Below, in pieces: positions 1-6,444 of a DNA stretch of 10,244 bases; within the stretch, counting starts at the first letter, position 1, and each line of letters opens with the position of its first letter. The stretch lies in the NCBI GenBank assembly GCA_003024985.2, contig PXIH01S0013338.1. The stretch is one strand, 5' to 3'. The position numbers were made by a program, and so were the translations under genes. Source of the DNA: Euperipatoides rowelli (taxonomy: Eukaryota > Onychophora > Udeonychophora > Euonychophora > Peripatopsidae). The notes below the pieces were generated by a model. The model was not told where the DNA came from, ran no database searches, and worked only from the letters and a program-made list of their open reading frames with translations.

Positions 1-104
1 CAGGCGGGCTGCAATCAATGTCTTTATTTTAGATTGACAAAGGGCCGCACTAGATGACATATAGGGCCACATGTGGCCCCCGGGCCACGTGTTTGAGACC
101 TCTG
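1..104. mobile_element. right end of a hAT-like DNA transposon (truncated by window edge)
   Basis: The last 40 bases (about 64-104) hold GGGCCACATGTGGCCC, then CGGGCCACGTG, and finish with TGTTTGAGACCTCTG. Read outward on the other strand this gives CAGAGGTCTCAAACACG, a typical hAT terminal inverted repeat, with the GC-rich self-complementary GGCCACATGTGGCC block often found just inside hAT ends. No transposase is visible in the 104 bases available. The 8 bases after the end (atctaaag, 105-112) would be one copy of the target-site duplication; the partner lies outside the window. The high GC here contrasts sharply with the flank. The family assignment rests on recalled hAT end consensus, not on a search. 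Confidence 0.65.
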
Positions 105-149
105 ATCTAAAGGTACTTTTAAAGGTCTGTTATCAGGCAATACAAACAT

Positions 150-222
150 CCATGTCCAAAGCAGGATTCGAACCTGTAATAGTTGGATTTACAGCCGGCC
201 TTGTTACTACTGGCCCACAAGA
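150..222 (-). repeat. tRNA-derived SINE remnant
   Basis: On the minus strand there is a perfect RNA polymerase III B box, GGTTCGAATCC (164-174). An A-box-like TGGGCCAGTAGT (206-217) lies 31 bases upstream, normal spacing for a tRNA promoter. Between them, CTGTAAATCC (185-194) resembles a tRNA-Tyr anticodon arm (GTA). The acceptor arms do not pair convincingly, so this is not a working tRNA gene but the head of a tRNA-derived SINE or a tRNA pseudogene. Its 3' body would run toward position 105, directly against the hAT end, so one element may have inserted beside or into the other. Confidence 0.55.
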
Positions 223-239
223 TAGTTAATTGGCCTACA

Positions 240-1080
240 AAAATGCGAAATTAAAATTGAATTTATTTAAATTTTTCGATACAAAATAATTTATTTATAG
301 ATCTAAAAATGCATTAAAAAAGTATCCTTTATTATCTTCTGTAAAACTACTCCTCAAGCATTATAGATTAATTTCTCCATGCCATATGGCATACTAAAAA
401 AAGTTTAAACAAATTCTAATGAATTTTTGTTATTTAGAATATTTCATTTCACACCTGAATTATCAATAAATGGAAATAAACTCAGCAATTCAACTTCATT
501 TTTCTATTCCATCTAGTGGACACAGAATTGCAGATTTGTTGGTTAGGATTATTTGTTCATCTATTTCATTTAATGAATTCAACCAAAGAATCTTATAAAA
601 AGTCAGGATCATCTGAAGTGACAATAAATAGCTGTATTTCTTTTTGAGTAAACACAGACTTCAAGGAACGCATTTGATTATTTTAAAATTGTATTTTTAT
701 TTATAAAACTATGTATTTAACATTCTAAACTGATAAAATAAGTTAAAAAAAGGAAAATTTTTAACTCATGCAAAATTATACTATTATTTATTAACAACAC
801 TAAACTGAATCGTTTAATAAATGTAATTTAGCTTTTTTATAATGTGACTAGTTTTTAATTGCCCGAGTTTCCTGGCTTCTATCATCTATTGCATCATTTA
901 CTAAACTATAATGAGAGAGTTATTAATCATGATTTCACAATTTATAATTAGCCTTTGTTTCATGATAGGTGAATTTCTGGCTTGGTTCTTTCTCAATTTT
1001 TCTTCTATTAAAGAAGTAATATAATAAATAGTTTAAATGAGATGCTAAATACTGTTTTCATTCTCATACAACCATTATTC
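240..1080. other. AT-rich stretch without recognisable gene
   Basis: This is AT-rich sequence with many short A/T runs and stops in all frames. The longest coding-like piece is a 38-codon minus-strand frame (496-612), which has no domain I recognise. Nothing else is supported. Confidence 0.6.
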
Positions 1081-1112
1081 CATTTGAAGCAAGACAGACA
1101 TTTTTGTTCTCT

Positions 1113-1151
1113 GTGTGGGTCTGTTATGTGATTAACAGGGCATACTCACAC
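1113..1151. other. nested stem-loop
   Basis: An inner stem CTGTTA/TAACAG (1121-1126 with 1133-1138) sits inside an outer stem GTGTGGGT/ACTCACAC (1113-1120 with 1144-1151, one mismatch), separated by a 5-base one-sided bulge. It lies in a locally more GC-rich patch. It could be a transposon remnant or chance; no RNA family is recognised. Confidence 0.3.
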
Positions 1152-1159
1152 ATAGGCTG

Positions 1160-1539
1160 TTCTGTGGTGAGATAATTTTAAATTTTGTTCAGCCAGCTGG
1201 GAAGCCATTTCTTCAAAAAAAAAACATAATTATCGATATTTTTTTTGAGCGGGGAAGAATCGAGTGGTCTAGTTAAATTAAATTCAGTAAATTATGGCCA
1301 TGGTTTCTTTTATAAGAATAAAGGAATGTTTGTTTTCATCAATTGTGTTTACAAAGGTTGACACACAAATTGATGTTTTGTTTTAAAATGCATTCTAAAC
1401 CCATTTTTCAATTTTTATTTGTAATAAATAAATTACTTTTACAAATTCGTGCATTAAGTAAATTGCCACGATTGTTTCACATTAAATTGATGAATCAATA
1501 TTTTATGTGGAAGTATACAGTATATTAGAGACCGACTTG
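1160..1539. other. AT-rich stretch without recognisable gene
   Basis: It contains poly-A and poly-T runs and a 61-codon plus-strand open frame (1343-1528) with low-complexity hydrophobic and basic composition and no domain. I see no supported gene here. Confidence 0.55.
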
Positions 1540-1680
1540 TCAAAATTGGTTTATAGTACACCAATATTGTTGAAAAAACTTTTTTTTTATTAAAGAAAGA
1601 CTCACTGCTTCCTCAAGTTTTTTATCGGCCTTTAGTTCTCTATAGATTTTCGCTGCTTTAATTCCAATAGTCCTCGTGGT
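1540..1680 (-). other. coding-like open stretch, possible exon or transposon remnant
   Basis: Between stops at 1681-1683 and 1540-1542 the minus strand is open for 46 codons. The first half reads like real protein, including AAKIYRELKADKKLEEA, a charged amphipathic helix-like segment rich in Lys, Glu and Ala. That is unlike the Phe/Ile/Leu/Asn/Lys noise of other frames here. Right after it (1600-1605, minus strand) is GTGAGT, a full match to a 5' splice-site core, so the coding part could end near 1606. I see no strong acceptor upstream and recognise no family. It may be an isolated exon, a transposase scrap, or chance. Confidence 0.25.
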
Positions 1681-1864
1681 TTAATTTAGAAAAATTTATG
1701 ATATATCTATATATTAATATGTGAAGGGAAAATTTTGGATCCCATTTTAAGCATATTGGGTGCACGGAGGAGTGTGAGATTTGGCAGAGTTAAAGTTTAT
1801 ATGGAGAAGGAGTGCAATGAGCTAAAATGTATATATAAAATTAAAAAATTCATTGTTTTGAGTT

Positions 1865-1952
1865 GTGGCGTCTTTTTACAAAGGAGTGGCGGTTTTTTAC
1901 AAAATAAATTAGCGTTGTGGCGGCTTTTGACAAAGGAATGGCGGCTAATTTT
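1865..1952. repeat. short degenerate tandem repeat built on GTGGCGG...ACAAAGGA
   Basis: Four imperfect units start at 1865, 1886, 1917 and 1938. Units 1 and 3 are 21 bases long (GTGGCG, a T-rich run, then ACAAAGGA). Unit 2 is stretched to 31 bases, and unit 4 is cut short after ATGGCGGC. The GTGGCGG cores stand out in an otherwise AT-rich region. An 84-codon open frame (1735-1989) covers the repeat, but it opens with TTG, its first ATG is at 1801, and it resembles no family, so I do not call it a gene. Confidence 0.5.
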
Positions 1953-1989
1953 CTTATTGGTTGAATTTCGACCAACACTGGATTACTAG

Positions 1990-2334
1990 TATAGTTAATC
2001 GTGTCTCCAGTCCAAAAAATTGATAGGGTCTGCCTGTAAACGTATTACATTTTAGAGTGATTTATGCCATTCTTACTAGGTACTACCAAATATTAATTAC
2101 AAATTTAAATTCTCGTTTATGCTAGGTGGATTTTTTTTTTTAATTATTCTTATTAAACAATATAGATGGTAAGGAAAGTAATCTGAGTTAATAATTATAA
2201 AGTTTTAGTCTATACATTATTTTTCCAGCACTGCTAATAAAAGCAATCAACAAAAATTTTTTTTTTTTGTGATTTTTTCCATTTTTTCAGAATTTTGTAT
2301 CATGCATTTGTTTGAATAAGGATTTTTTTTTTGT
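1990..2334. other. AT-rich stretch without recognisable gene
   Basis: It holds several poly-T runs of 9-10 bases (about 2131, 2261, 2322). A weak resemblance to 3000-3056 suggests that the direct repeat at 2335 may extend upstream to about 2287, but this is too diverged to assert. Nothing else is visible. Confidence 0.5.
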
Positions 2335-2397
2335 ATACTGAGTCCAATTATGAACTTTGATTTACTCAAAATTTGCTAAAAACTGATATCAAAGTAG
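2335..2397 (+). repeat. diverged direct repeat, copy 1
   Basis: This 63-base block aligns without gaps to 3057-3119, with 7 mismatches (about 89% identity). The central 22 bases (2351-2372, beginning TGAACTTTGATTTACTC) are identical. The copies lie 722 bases apart, with the hAT-like element 2424-2980 between them. Confidence 0.75.
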
Positions 2398-2423
2398 TGT
2401 ATGTTAATTCATATGGCCTAACA

Positions 2424-2980
2424 CAGTGTTTTTCAACCACCGGTCCATGGAAAAATTTCACCGATCCACAGAAAAACATCAGTAAAAAAAAAAAAATCTT
2501 TATATCGCAGAATTATTACGGTATTATCATTGCTAGTTATTATTATTAAATGATGAGAGTAAGGATGTAATATTAAAGTAGATCAGTAAAAAAAATTAAA
2601 ACTAAACAATTAACAATTTTACTTTATAAAGTCATATACAATGACTGACAAAGTTTTAATATCACTTATATAGGCTATAACTCTACCAACTGGGATTGTA
2701 ATTACCGATTTTACTTTATAAAGTCATATACAATGACTGACAAAGTTTTAATATCACTTATATAGGCTATAACTCTACCAACTGGGATTGTAATTTTTTT
2801 ATCGGCGCTAAGAACGTGATATCAGTTAAGTTTTCACGTTTAGAGACTATCATCATTGCCGTGCTGTTACTATTAAAAAATGAACGTGATTCATTGTTTC
2901 ATATACAGTAATTACTGGTCCACATAAAATTATCCGTCAGTTCGGCCGGTCCGCGATGATAAAAAGCTTAGGAGTGCTTG
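2424..2980. mobile_element. non-autonomous hAT-like DNA transposon
   Basis: The left end CAGTGTTTTTCAACCACCGG, followed by TCCATGG, matches the common hAT terminal pattern in which CAGTGTTTCTCAACC is followed by CCGGTCC. Near the right end GGCCGGTCCGCGATGATAAAAAG (split over 2944-2966) is the expected inward-facing GGTCCGCG partner, but the last 15 bases (GCTTAGGAGTGCTTG) have drifted. No clear 8-bp target duplication survives: gcctaaca is on the left, and the right flank does not match. There is no transposase frame, so at about 557 bp it is a non-autonomous or internally deleted copy. It carries the 92-bp-period duplication at 2616-2795. The exact right boundary is uncertain by a few bases. 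Confidence 0.65.
2616..2795 (+). repeat. perfect 88-bp tandem duplication (period 92)
   Basis: Positions 2616-2703 and 2708-2795 are identical over 88 bases, separated by the 4-base linker ACCG. The unit begins ATTTTACTTTATAAAGTC and ends GGGATTGTAATT. Complete identity inside a decayed transposon means the duplication is much younger than the element, or is an assembly artefact. Confidence 0.95.
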
Positions 2981-3056
2981 TTTACATTTTTATTTGGTCT
3001 CAGAACTTTAATTTTAATCCGATCACCGTGTAAATTTGTATGTATCTAATTTGACC

Positions 3057-3119
3057 ATACTCAGTCTGATTTTGAACTTTGATTTACTCAAAATGTGCTA
3101 AAAACTAATATCTAAGTAG
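3057..3119 (+). repeat. diverged direct repeat, copy 2
   Basis: Partner of 2335-2397. If the hAT-like insertion (about 565 bases with its duplicated target) is removed, the spacing falls to about 157 bases. That suggests an older tandem duplication later split by the transposon. The family is unknown. Confidence 0.75.
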
Positions 3120-3211
3120 CATGTATTTTGGTAAGGAGCTGTATTTTGTTGGAGACCAGGCTGCACATTTAATATTTTTTATCCAATTATTTCTATTTTT
3201 ATATTCCTTAG

Positions 3212-3280
3212 GAAATTTGTGAAAGTGAAGATTCTTCTGATTTTGACTATTACTGCATCCCACAGCCACACACTTTATAG
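3212..3280 (+). other. possible terminal coding exon
   Basis: A pyrimidine-rich tract ending TTCCTTAG (3204-3211) is a plausible 3' splice site. The following 22 codons are open and end in TAG (3278-3280). The peptide is acidic and protein-like: EICESEDSSDFDYY, then CIPQPHTL, with a SEDSSD casein-kinase-2-type cluster that would suit a cytoplasmic tail. An AATAAA at 3454-3459 could serve as polyadenylation signal for a short 3' UTR. There is an in-frame stop directly before the exon, so it only makes sense if spliced. I recognise no protein family and see no upstream exon with a matching phase. Confidence 0.3.
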
Positions 3281-3667
3281 GCATTTTTCTCTGAGGAAGT
3301 AAAGAATATAAAAAATTGAAATTGGGATGTTTACCATGTTTTTACCAGACAAAATGGAGTCGTAATGTTACATCATTGGCTTGAACACAAAAATGTCAAA
3401 GAGAAATGAATGGGGACCAAAAAAAATGACTAAATTCACCAGTTTAAAATTAGAATAAAACTAAATAGTTCATAATTGAGAATTAAAAATTATACGTATC
3501 ATTTTTTTTAAATCTGATTTTAAATATCTTAAGTTTTTTTTTTTTTAGTGAGGGTATACAGTACCTTTAATACAAGAATTCTTAAGCAGATATAAAATTA
3601 ATTGTAAATCATTCTAAAAATTTAGTAAACATATTTATGCTTAAAATATAATATTCCATGACAGATA
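3281..3667. other. AT-rich stretch, possible 3' UTR then non-coding
   Basis: Apart from the AATAAA at 3454-3459 and poly-T runs near 3500 and 3535, no structure or coding signal is visible. Confidence 0.45.
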
Positions 3668-3733
3668 GTGGTTTCTGCGAGAGGTCTTACTTTCTGTGAA
3701 ATTTTGCAGAATCACAGAAACGTGGAAAACCAC
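3668..3733. other. imperfect inverted repeat / hairpin
   Basis: The outer arms GTGGTTT (3668-3674) and AAACCAC (3727-3733) enclose a perfect 9-bp inner stem TTTCTGTGA/TCACAGAAA (3691-3699 with 3712-3720). The spacing between outer and inner stems is uneven (16 and 6 bases). It stands just upstream of the retrotransposon fragment and may be a small transposon end or foldback element. Confidence 0.4.
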
Positions 3734-3745
3734 AACCTTTACTAA

Positions 3746-4129
3746 TGTATAATGAGATTTTATATTCCTTGTATATATTTAACTATAAGTCAAACAAATG
3801 AACAAGTGGAAGAATTTTACGAGGATGTTTATAATTTATATGATGAAAATAGGTCCGACTTCAAAATTAGTATGGATGATTTCAACAGCAAAGCAGGAGC
3901 ATAGCCAAATGATTGTCACAATGCCAAAAATGATATATTTAGCAGAATGTTTGAATTTTGAGAGAATATATTTACTATAAATTAATTTTTCAAGAAACCA
4001 AATAAGAAATAGACTCAGAAAGGACCAAATGAAGTAAAGAATAAAAGTGATTACATACGTGTTAGCGAGAAGATTACAAAGCAAGACTCAACTGTTTCAA
4101 CACAACTAGTAAAAGTTAAACAATTCTAA
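3746..4129 (+). pseudogene. broken AP endonuclease domain of an RTE-like non-LTR retrotransposon
   Basis: Three blocks fit the endonuclease of RTE-type elements, often named craniofacial development protein 2-like in gene models. Block 1 (3746-3904) contains EQVEEFYEDVYNLYDENRSD and then MDDFNSKAGA, the counterpart of the conserved MGDFNAKVG catalytic segment, and ends in TAG. Block 2 (3930-3980, shifted frame) reads MIYLAECLNFERIYLL, matching the LIEFAEENNL segment. Block 3 (3986-4129, back in the first frame) reads FFKKPNKK, a stop where Trp is expected, TQKGPNEVKNKSDYI and a trailing LVKVKQF. It corresponds to KWTWxSPNGxxKNEIDYI. The frameshifts, stops, a short deletion between blocks 1 and 2, and the changed G and A of GDFNA show it is dead. 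Upstream Tyr-Ala-Pro-Thr-type sequence is only vaguely preserved (about 3770-3790). The clade call is from memory of the family. Confidence 0.8.
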
Positions 4130-4281
4130 AAGCAATACTGGTGGCTATAAGGATTACATTTAAAAGGAGTGTCCAGTCTATTGATCCGGAGTGTCTTAAG
4201 AAACACATACATGATGCAATAACACCTAGAAACCAGTACCATAATACACAGGGAGTTGCCCATGGGGCCAAAAAAGGGTGA
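4120..4281 (+). other. 53-codon open stretch of unknown origin
   Basis: Stop-to-stop frame with no breaks in a locally GC-richer patch. The peptide includes RSVQSIDPECLKKHIHDAI and then TPRNQYHNTQGVAHGAKKG, which looks more like protein than neighbouring frames. It overlaps the very end of the endonuclease fragment in a different frame and does not match the region expected next in RTE elements. No start codon, splice site or domain is clear. It may belong to an insertion within the retrotransposon remnant, or be chance. Confidence 0.25.
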
Positions 4282-4430
4282 TATTTTATGACAGGCTATA
4301 ATGATAACTATTGTTTTTTTATTTCACTGGAAGAAATACTTTCCTCCAATTATAAATCAGAACCTTCGTATAAAGTACAATAAATCTAAAGGTTTAATTT
4401 ATCACCGTTTACATTTTTGTTTTCTTGAAT

Positions 4431-4467
4431 GAGGGAGGGAGCATGCCTCCCCCCCCCCCTCCCTCCC
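4431..4467. other. purine/pyrimidine mirror tract with hairpin potential
   Basis: GAGGGAGGGA (4431-4440) is followed by the palindrome GCATGC and a C-rich run CTCC...CCTCCCTCCC. GGGAGGGA (4433-4440) pairs perfectly with TCCCTCCC (4460-4467), and GGGAG/CTCCC can form a tighter alternative. The long C run and G-rich partner could also adopt triplex, i-motif or G-quadruplex structures. The C run is prone to sequencing length error. Confidence 0.6.
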
Positions 4468-4469
4468 AG

Positions 4470-4562
4470 TGTATTGCTTTGCCTATAACCTACAATGTTG
4501 TTAAGATGGCCCTGTTGGAAACAGATACCGATCTTCAACAGAATATAGTGGAAGTAGCCTAA
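4470..4562 (+). other. possible terminal coding exon behind a C-rich splice acceptor
   Basis: The pyrimidine tract CTCCCTCCCAG ends in AG at 4468-4469, a near-ideal 3' splice site in sequence. The next 30 codons are open and end in TAA (4560-4562). The peptide, CIALPITYNVVKM followed by ALLETDTDLQQNIVEVA, is amphipathic and protein-like, unlike surrounding translations. An A12 run follows at about 4575. I recognise no family. The C-rich tract may be a simple repeat that only mimics an acceptor, and no partner exon is visible. Confidence 0.28.
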
Positions 4563-4698
4563 TTCACAATTATAAAAAAAAAAAATCTTAGACAATGCAA
4601 AATACATTGCTGCCACAAGAGTTAACAAATGCTACTAATGTAAGAGATTAAGAATGTAATGAAAAATCAATGTGAAGTGAAACACAAGGAATAATTAA

Positions 4699-4887
4699 AG
4701 TCTAAACCTAAATATGTTAGCAAATGTAAAACATGTCATCAATAAAGAGGAAATAAAATTTTTCAACTGTGATTTGGTCAAGAAAATAATTGAGGATAAC
4801 AAAATGTTGAAGAAGACTAAACACAAGACAGTACCATCATTAGAAACAGAGAATTTATTGTCCAAAGAAACAAATAGATTGAAATAA
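4699..4887 (+). pseudogene. probable endonuclease-to-RT linker fragment of the same RTE-like element
   Basis: A 62-codon open frame ends in TAA (4885-4887). It starts SLNLNML and continues with LVKKIIEDNKMLKKTKHKTV and PSLETENLLSKETNRLK. In RTE-like open reading frames the endonuclease is followed by a LNLxxLK segment, a KIIxESA-type helix, and a basic stretch leading to SKLSxETKxLLxKRRxLK; the order and spacing here agree. It is on the same strand as the endonuclease blocks but about 570 bases further on, instead of the roughly 100-200 expected, so something was probably inserted between. No reverse transcriptase domain follows. Confidence 0.5.
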
Positions 4888-5490
4888 TGTTGTTTGTTAT
4901 ATTTCATTCAGCCCCTTACCTTGTTAATGTGTCACTTAACCGGATTAAGAGATTACTGGTATTTTCAGAGTATAAAATATCTGTAAATGGCATGTCAGAC
5001 ACAACAATCTGAAACAAAGAATTATGAAGTATTAAATAACAATAGGCTCATTTTTATAAACCATCTTAGATCATCTGTATCACATATAGCATTCTTGTGA
5101 GAATTCACATGCTATGAAATATATACAGTACATTGGGGCATTTCATGTAGAAGTTAAAAACTTGGTCAAACACAGCATCGTGAGTATAAATCTATCAAGT
5201 AAATGAAATTAAAATCAGCCATAATAATAGCAGCAGTCACTATAAATCCCACAAATATAACTTTCTACCTTAACTACACTACACCTGAAAAAGATGTAGC
5301 TTGTCTTTCCTTTTACTACATGTTTTCACCATTGCCTTACATTCTATTTCTATAATAAATTATTTTGTTAACCAAGTTATTAATTTTTTTAAAAATTACA
5401 ATCTATATTAATAGAAGAGGCTAGGCAATGCGTTCTCGGGAATAAGGAAAAATAAAATAGAGAAGATAATAAGAATAAGGATTCTAGTTT
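4888..5490. other. AT-rich stretch without recognisable gene
   Basis: The reverse transcriptase expected after the linker is absent. A minus-strand open piece within about 5280-5360 (ECKAMVKTCSKRKDKLH, then CAGGTG) is slightly coding-like but too short to call. Otherwise this is AT-rich sequence with a TACAGTA motif at 5124-5130. Confidence 0.5.
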
Positions 5491-5550
5491 CAACATGTTT
5501 GATTATTTTCATTGTGAAATGGTTTCACAAGGAAAATAATAAAACATTTG
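5491..5550. repeat. 60-nt near-perfect hairpin
   Basis: The left arm 5491-5519 (CAACATGTTTGATTATTTTC, then ATTGTGAAA) pairs with the right arm 5523-5550 (TTTCACAAGG, then AAAATAATAAAACATTTG) around a 3-base loop TGG. The inner 18 bp have one mismatch; the full stem has about one bulge and two mismatches. It is the strongest foldback in the window apart from the MITE hairpin at 7830. It could be a palindromic MITE remnant. The tiny loop argues against a normal microRNA precursor. Confidence 0.75.
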
Positions 5551-6090
5551 ATTTACGGTATATATGCAGATCCTCTCTGTTTACATAGATAGATTGTAAA
5601 AATAATCATTTTCAATTAATTATCAACTACGGTAGTACAAAAGACGTTAAATGGCCTAAGCCTTTTGGAAAAATTGACCGTACGGTGTCAGGAATAAATA
5701 AATTGTCAAAGGCAATGTCATGTGACACACCCTTTAATATTCTTATTTATAAGGATATCTTTTATATAAAAACATGATAAAGAAAGCTTTGTCACATAAT
5801 GAGGTTTATGAACTAGTCTAAATTTTGGGAAGTGGTTAGTTGGTTGGTTTTAATTACAATTACAGGGGTGAGTATTTAAGAATTTCACCTCAATATATGC
5901 AGCTAGATTATAAGGTTAATACACATAATAGAGCTGTGATTCAAAGAGACAATGGACCAGCTCATCTTTGAAAATAAATGCACAAGGTTATTTTATCTCT
6001 ATGAAATCTGTATATATTAAGAAAATAAAACTAAAGAATGGCTTTGTTTTAATTGTGGTTTACTCTGCAAAATACATTAAATGCAAATTT
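5551..6090. other. AT-rich stretch without recognisable gene
   Basis: It contains two TACGGTA motifs (5554-5560, 5628-5634) and a 10-bp palindrome ACCGTACGGT (5677-5686). No coding signal or element boundary is convincing. Confidence 0.5.
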
Positions 6091-6402
6091 CAATCTATAG
6101 CTCTCAATCTATCTATCCCTCTCTCTATATAATATGTATCCCTCTATCTCTAACTCTCTCTCTTGCTCACTCTATTAATCTCACTGACTCTCTCAAAATC
6201 TTTCTCACTCACTCTAAGTCTCTCCATCTCTCACTCTGTCACTCCATATCTCTGTCTTCCATCTCTTTCTCACTCATTCTCTCCATCTGTCTCTCCATCT
6301 CTCTCACTCACTCAGTCTCTCCATCTCTCTCTCACACTATCTCCCCATCTCTCTATCTATCTACTGTATATGTGTATATGTACTGTATATATGTATACCT
6401 AC
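6091..6402. repeat. TC-rich compound microsatellite with TGTA/TATG tail
   Basis: From about 6091 to 6364 the plus strand is nearly all C and T with regular A, built from CTCT, TCAC, CATCT and CTAT motifs. A longer pattern of CTCTCCATCTCTCTC followed by ACTCACTCAG recurs around 6225, 6280 and 6320. It passes into a TGTATATG-type tract (6362-6402). Two open frames of 115 and 93 codons across it encode only Leu-Ser-Leu-Thr-His repeats and are artefacts of the repeat. The homopyrimidine strand could form triplex DNA. Confidence 0.9.
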
Positions 6403-6444
6403 ACTACTACATTACAAAGCAGCTCTAATGAGTCGTCAGAATGA

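Noticed and set aside
164-174. Functional tRNA gene on the minus strand
   Set aside because: The A and B boxes are present, but the acceptor stem does not pair, so a SINE or pseudogene is more likely.
496-612. 38-codon minus-strand ATG frame (contains ILTNKSAILCPLDGIEK)
   Set aside because: Composition is slightly protein-like, but there is no family match, no splice signals and no neighbours.
1735-1989. 84-codon plus-strand ORF
   Set aside because: It opens with TTG, spans the GTGGCGG repeat, and matches no family I know.
3836-4084. Minus-strand 82-codon hydrophobic ORF resembling a membrane protein
   Set aside because: It is the antisense of the RTE endonuclease remnant; hydrophobicity comes from the AT-rich complement.
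4386-4628. 80-codon minus-strand ORF with a Gly/Arg-rich stretch
   Set aside because: The Gly/Arg part is the complement of the C-run tract; the rest is AT-rich noise antisense to the candidate exon.
4695-4907. 70-codon minus-strand ORF
   Set aside because: It is the antisense of the RTE linker-like frame, with low-complexity hydrophobic composition.
5491-5550. MicroRNA precursor
   Set aside because: Arm length fits, but the 3-base loop is too small for normal Dicer processing, and no supporting evidence is visible.
6081-6444. Two overlapping plus-strand ORFs of 115 and 93 codons rich in Leu, Ser, His and Thr
   Set aside because: They are translations of the TC-rich microsatellite in two frames; there is no complexity beyond the repeat.
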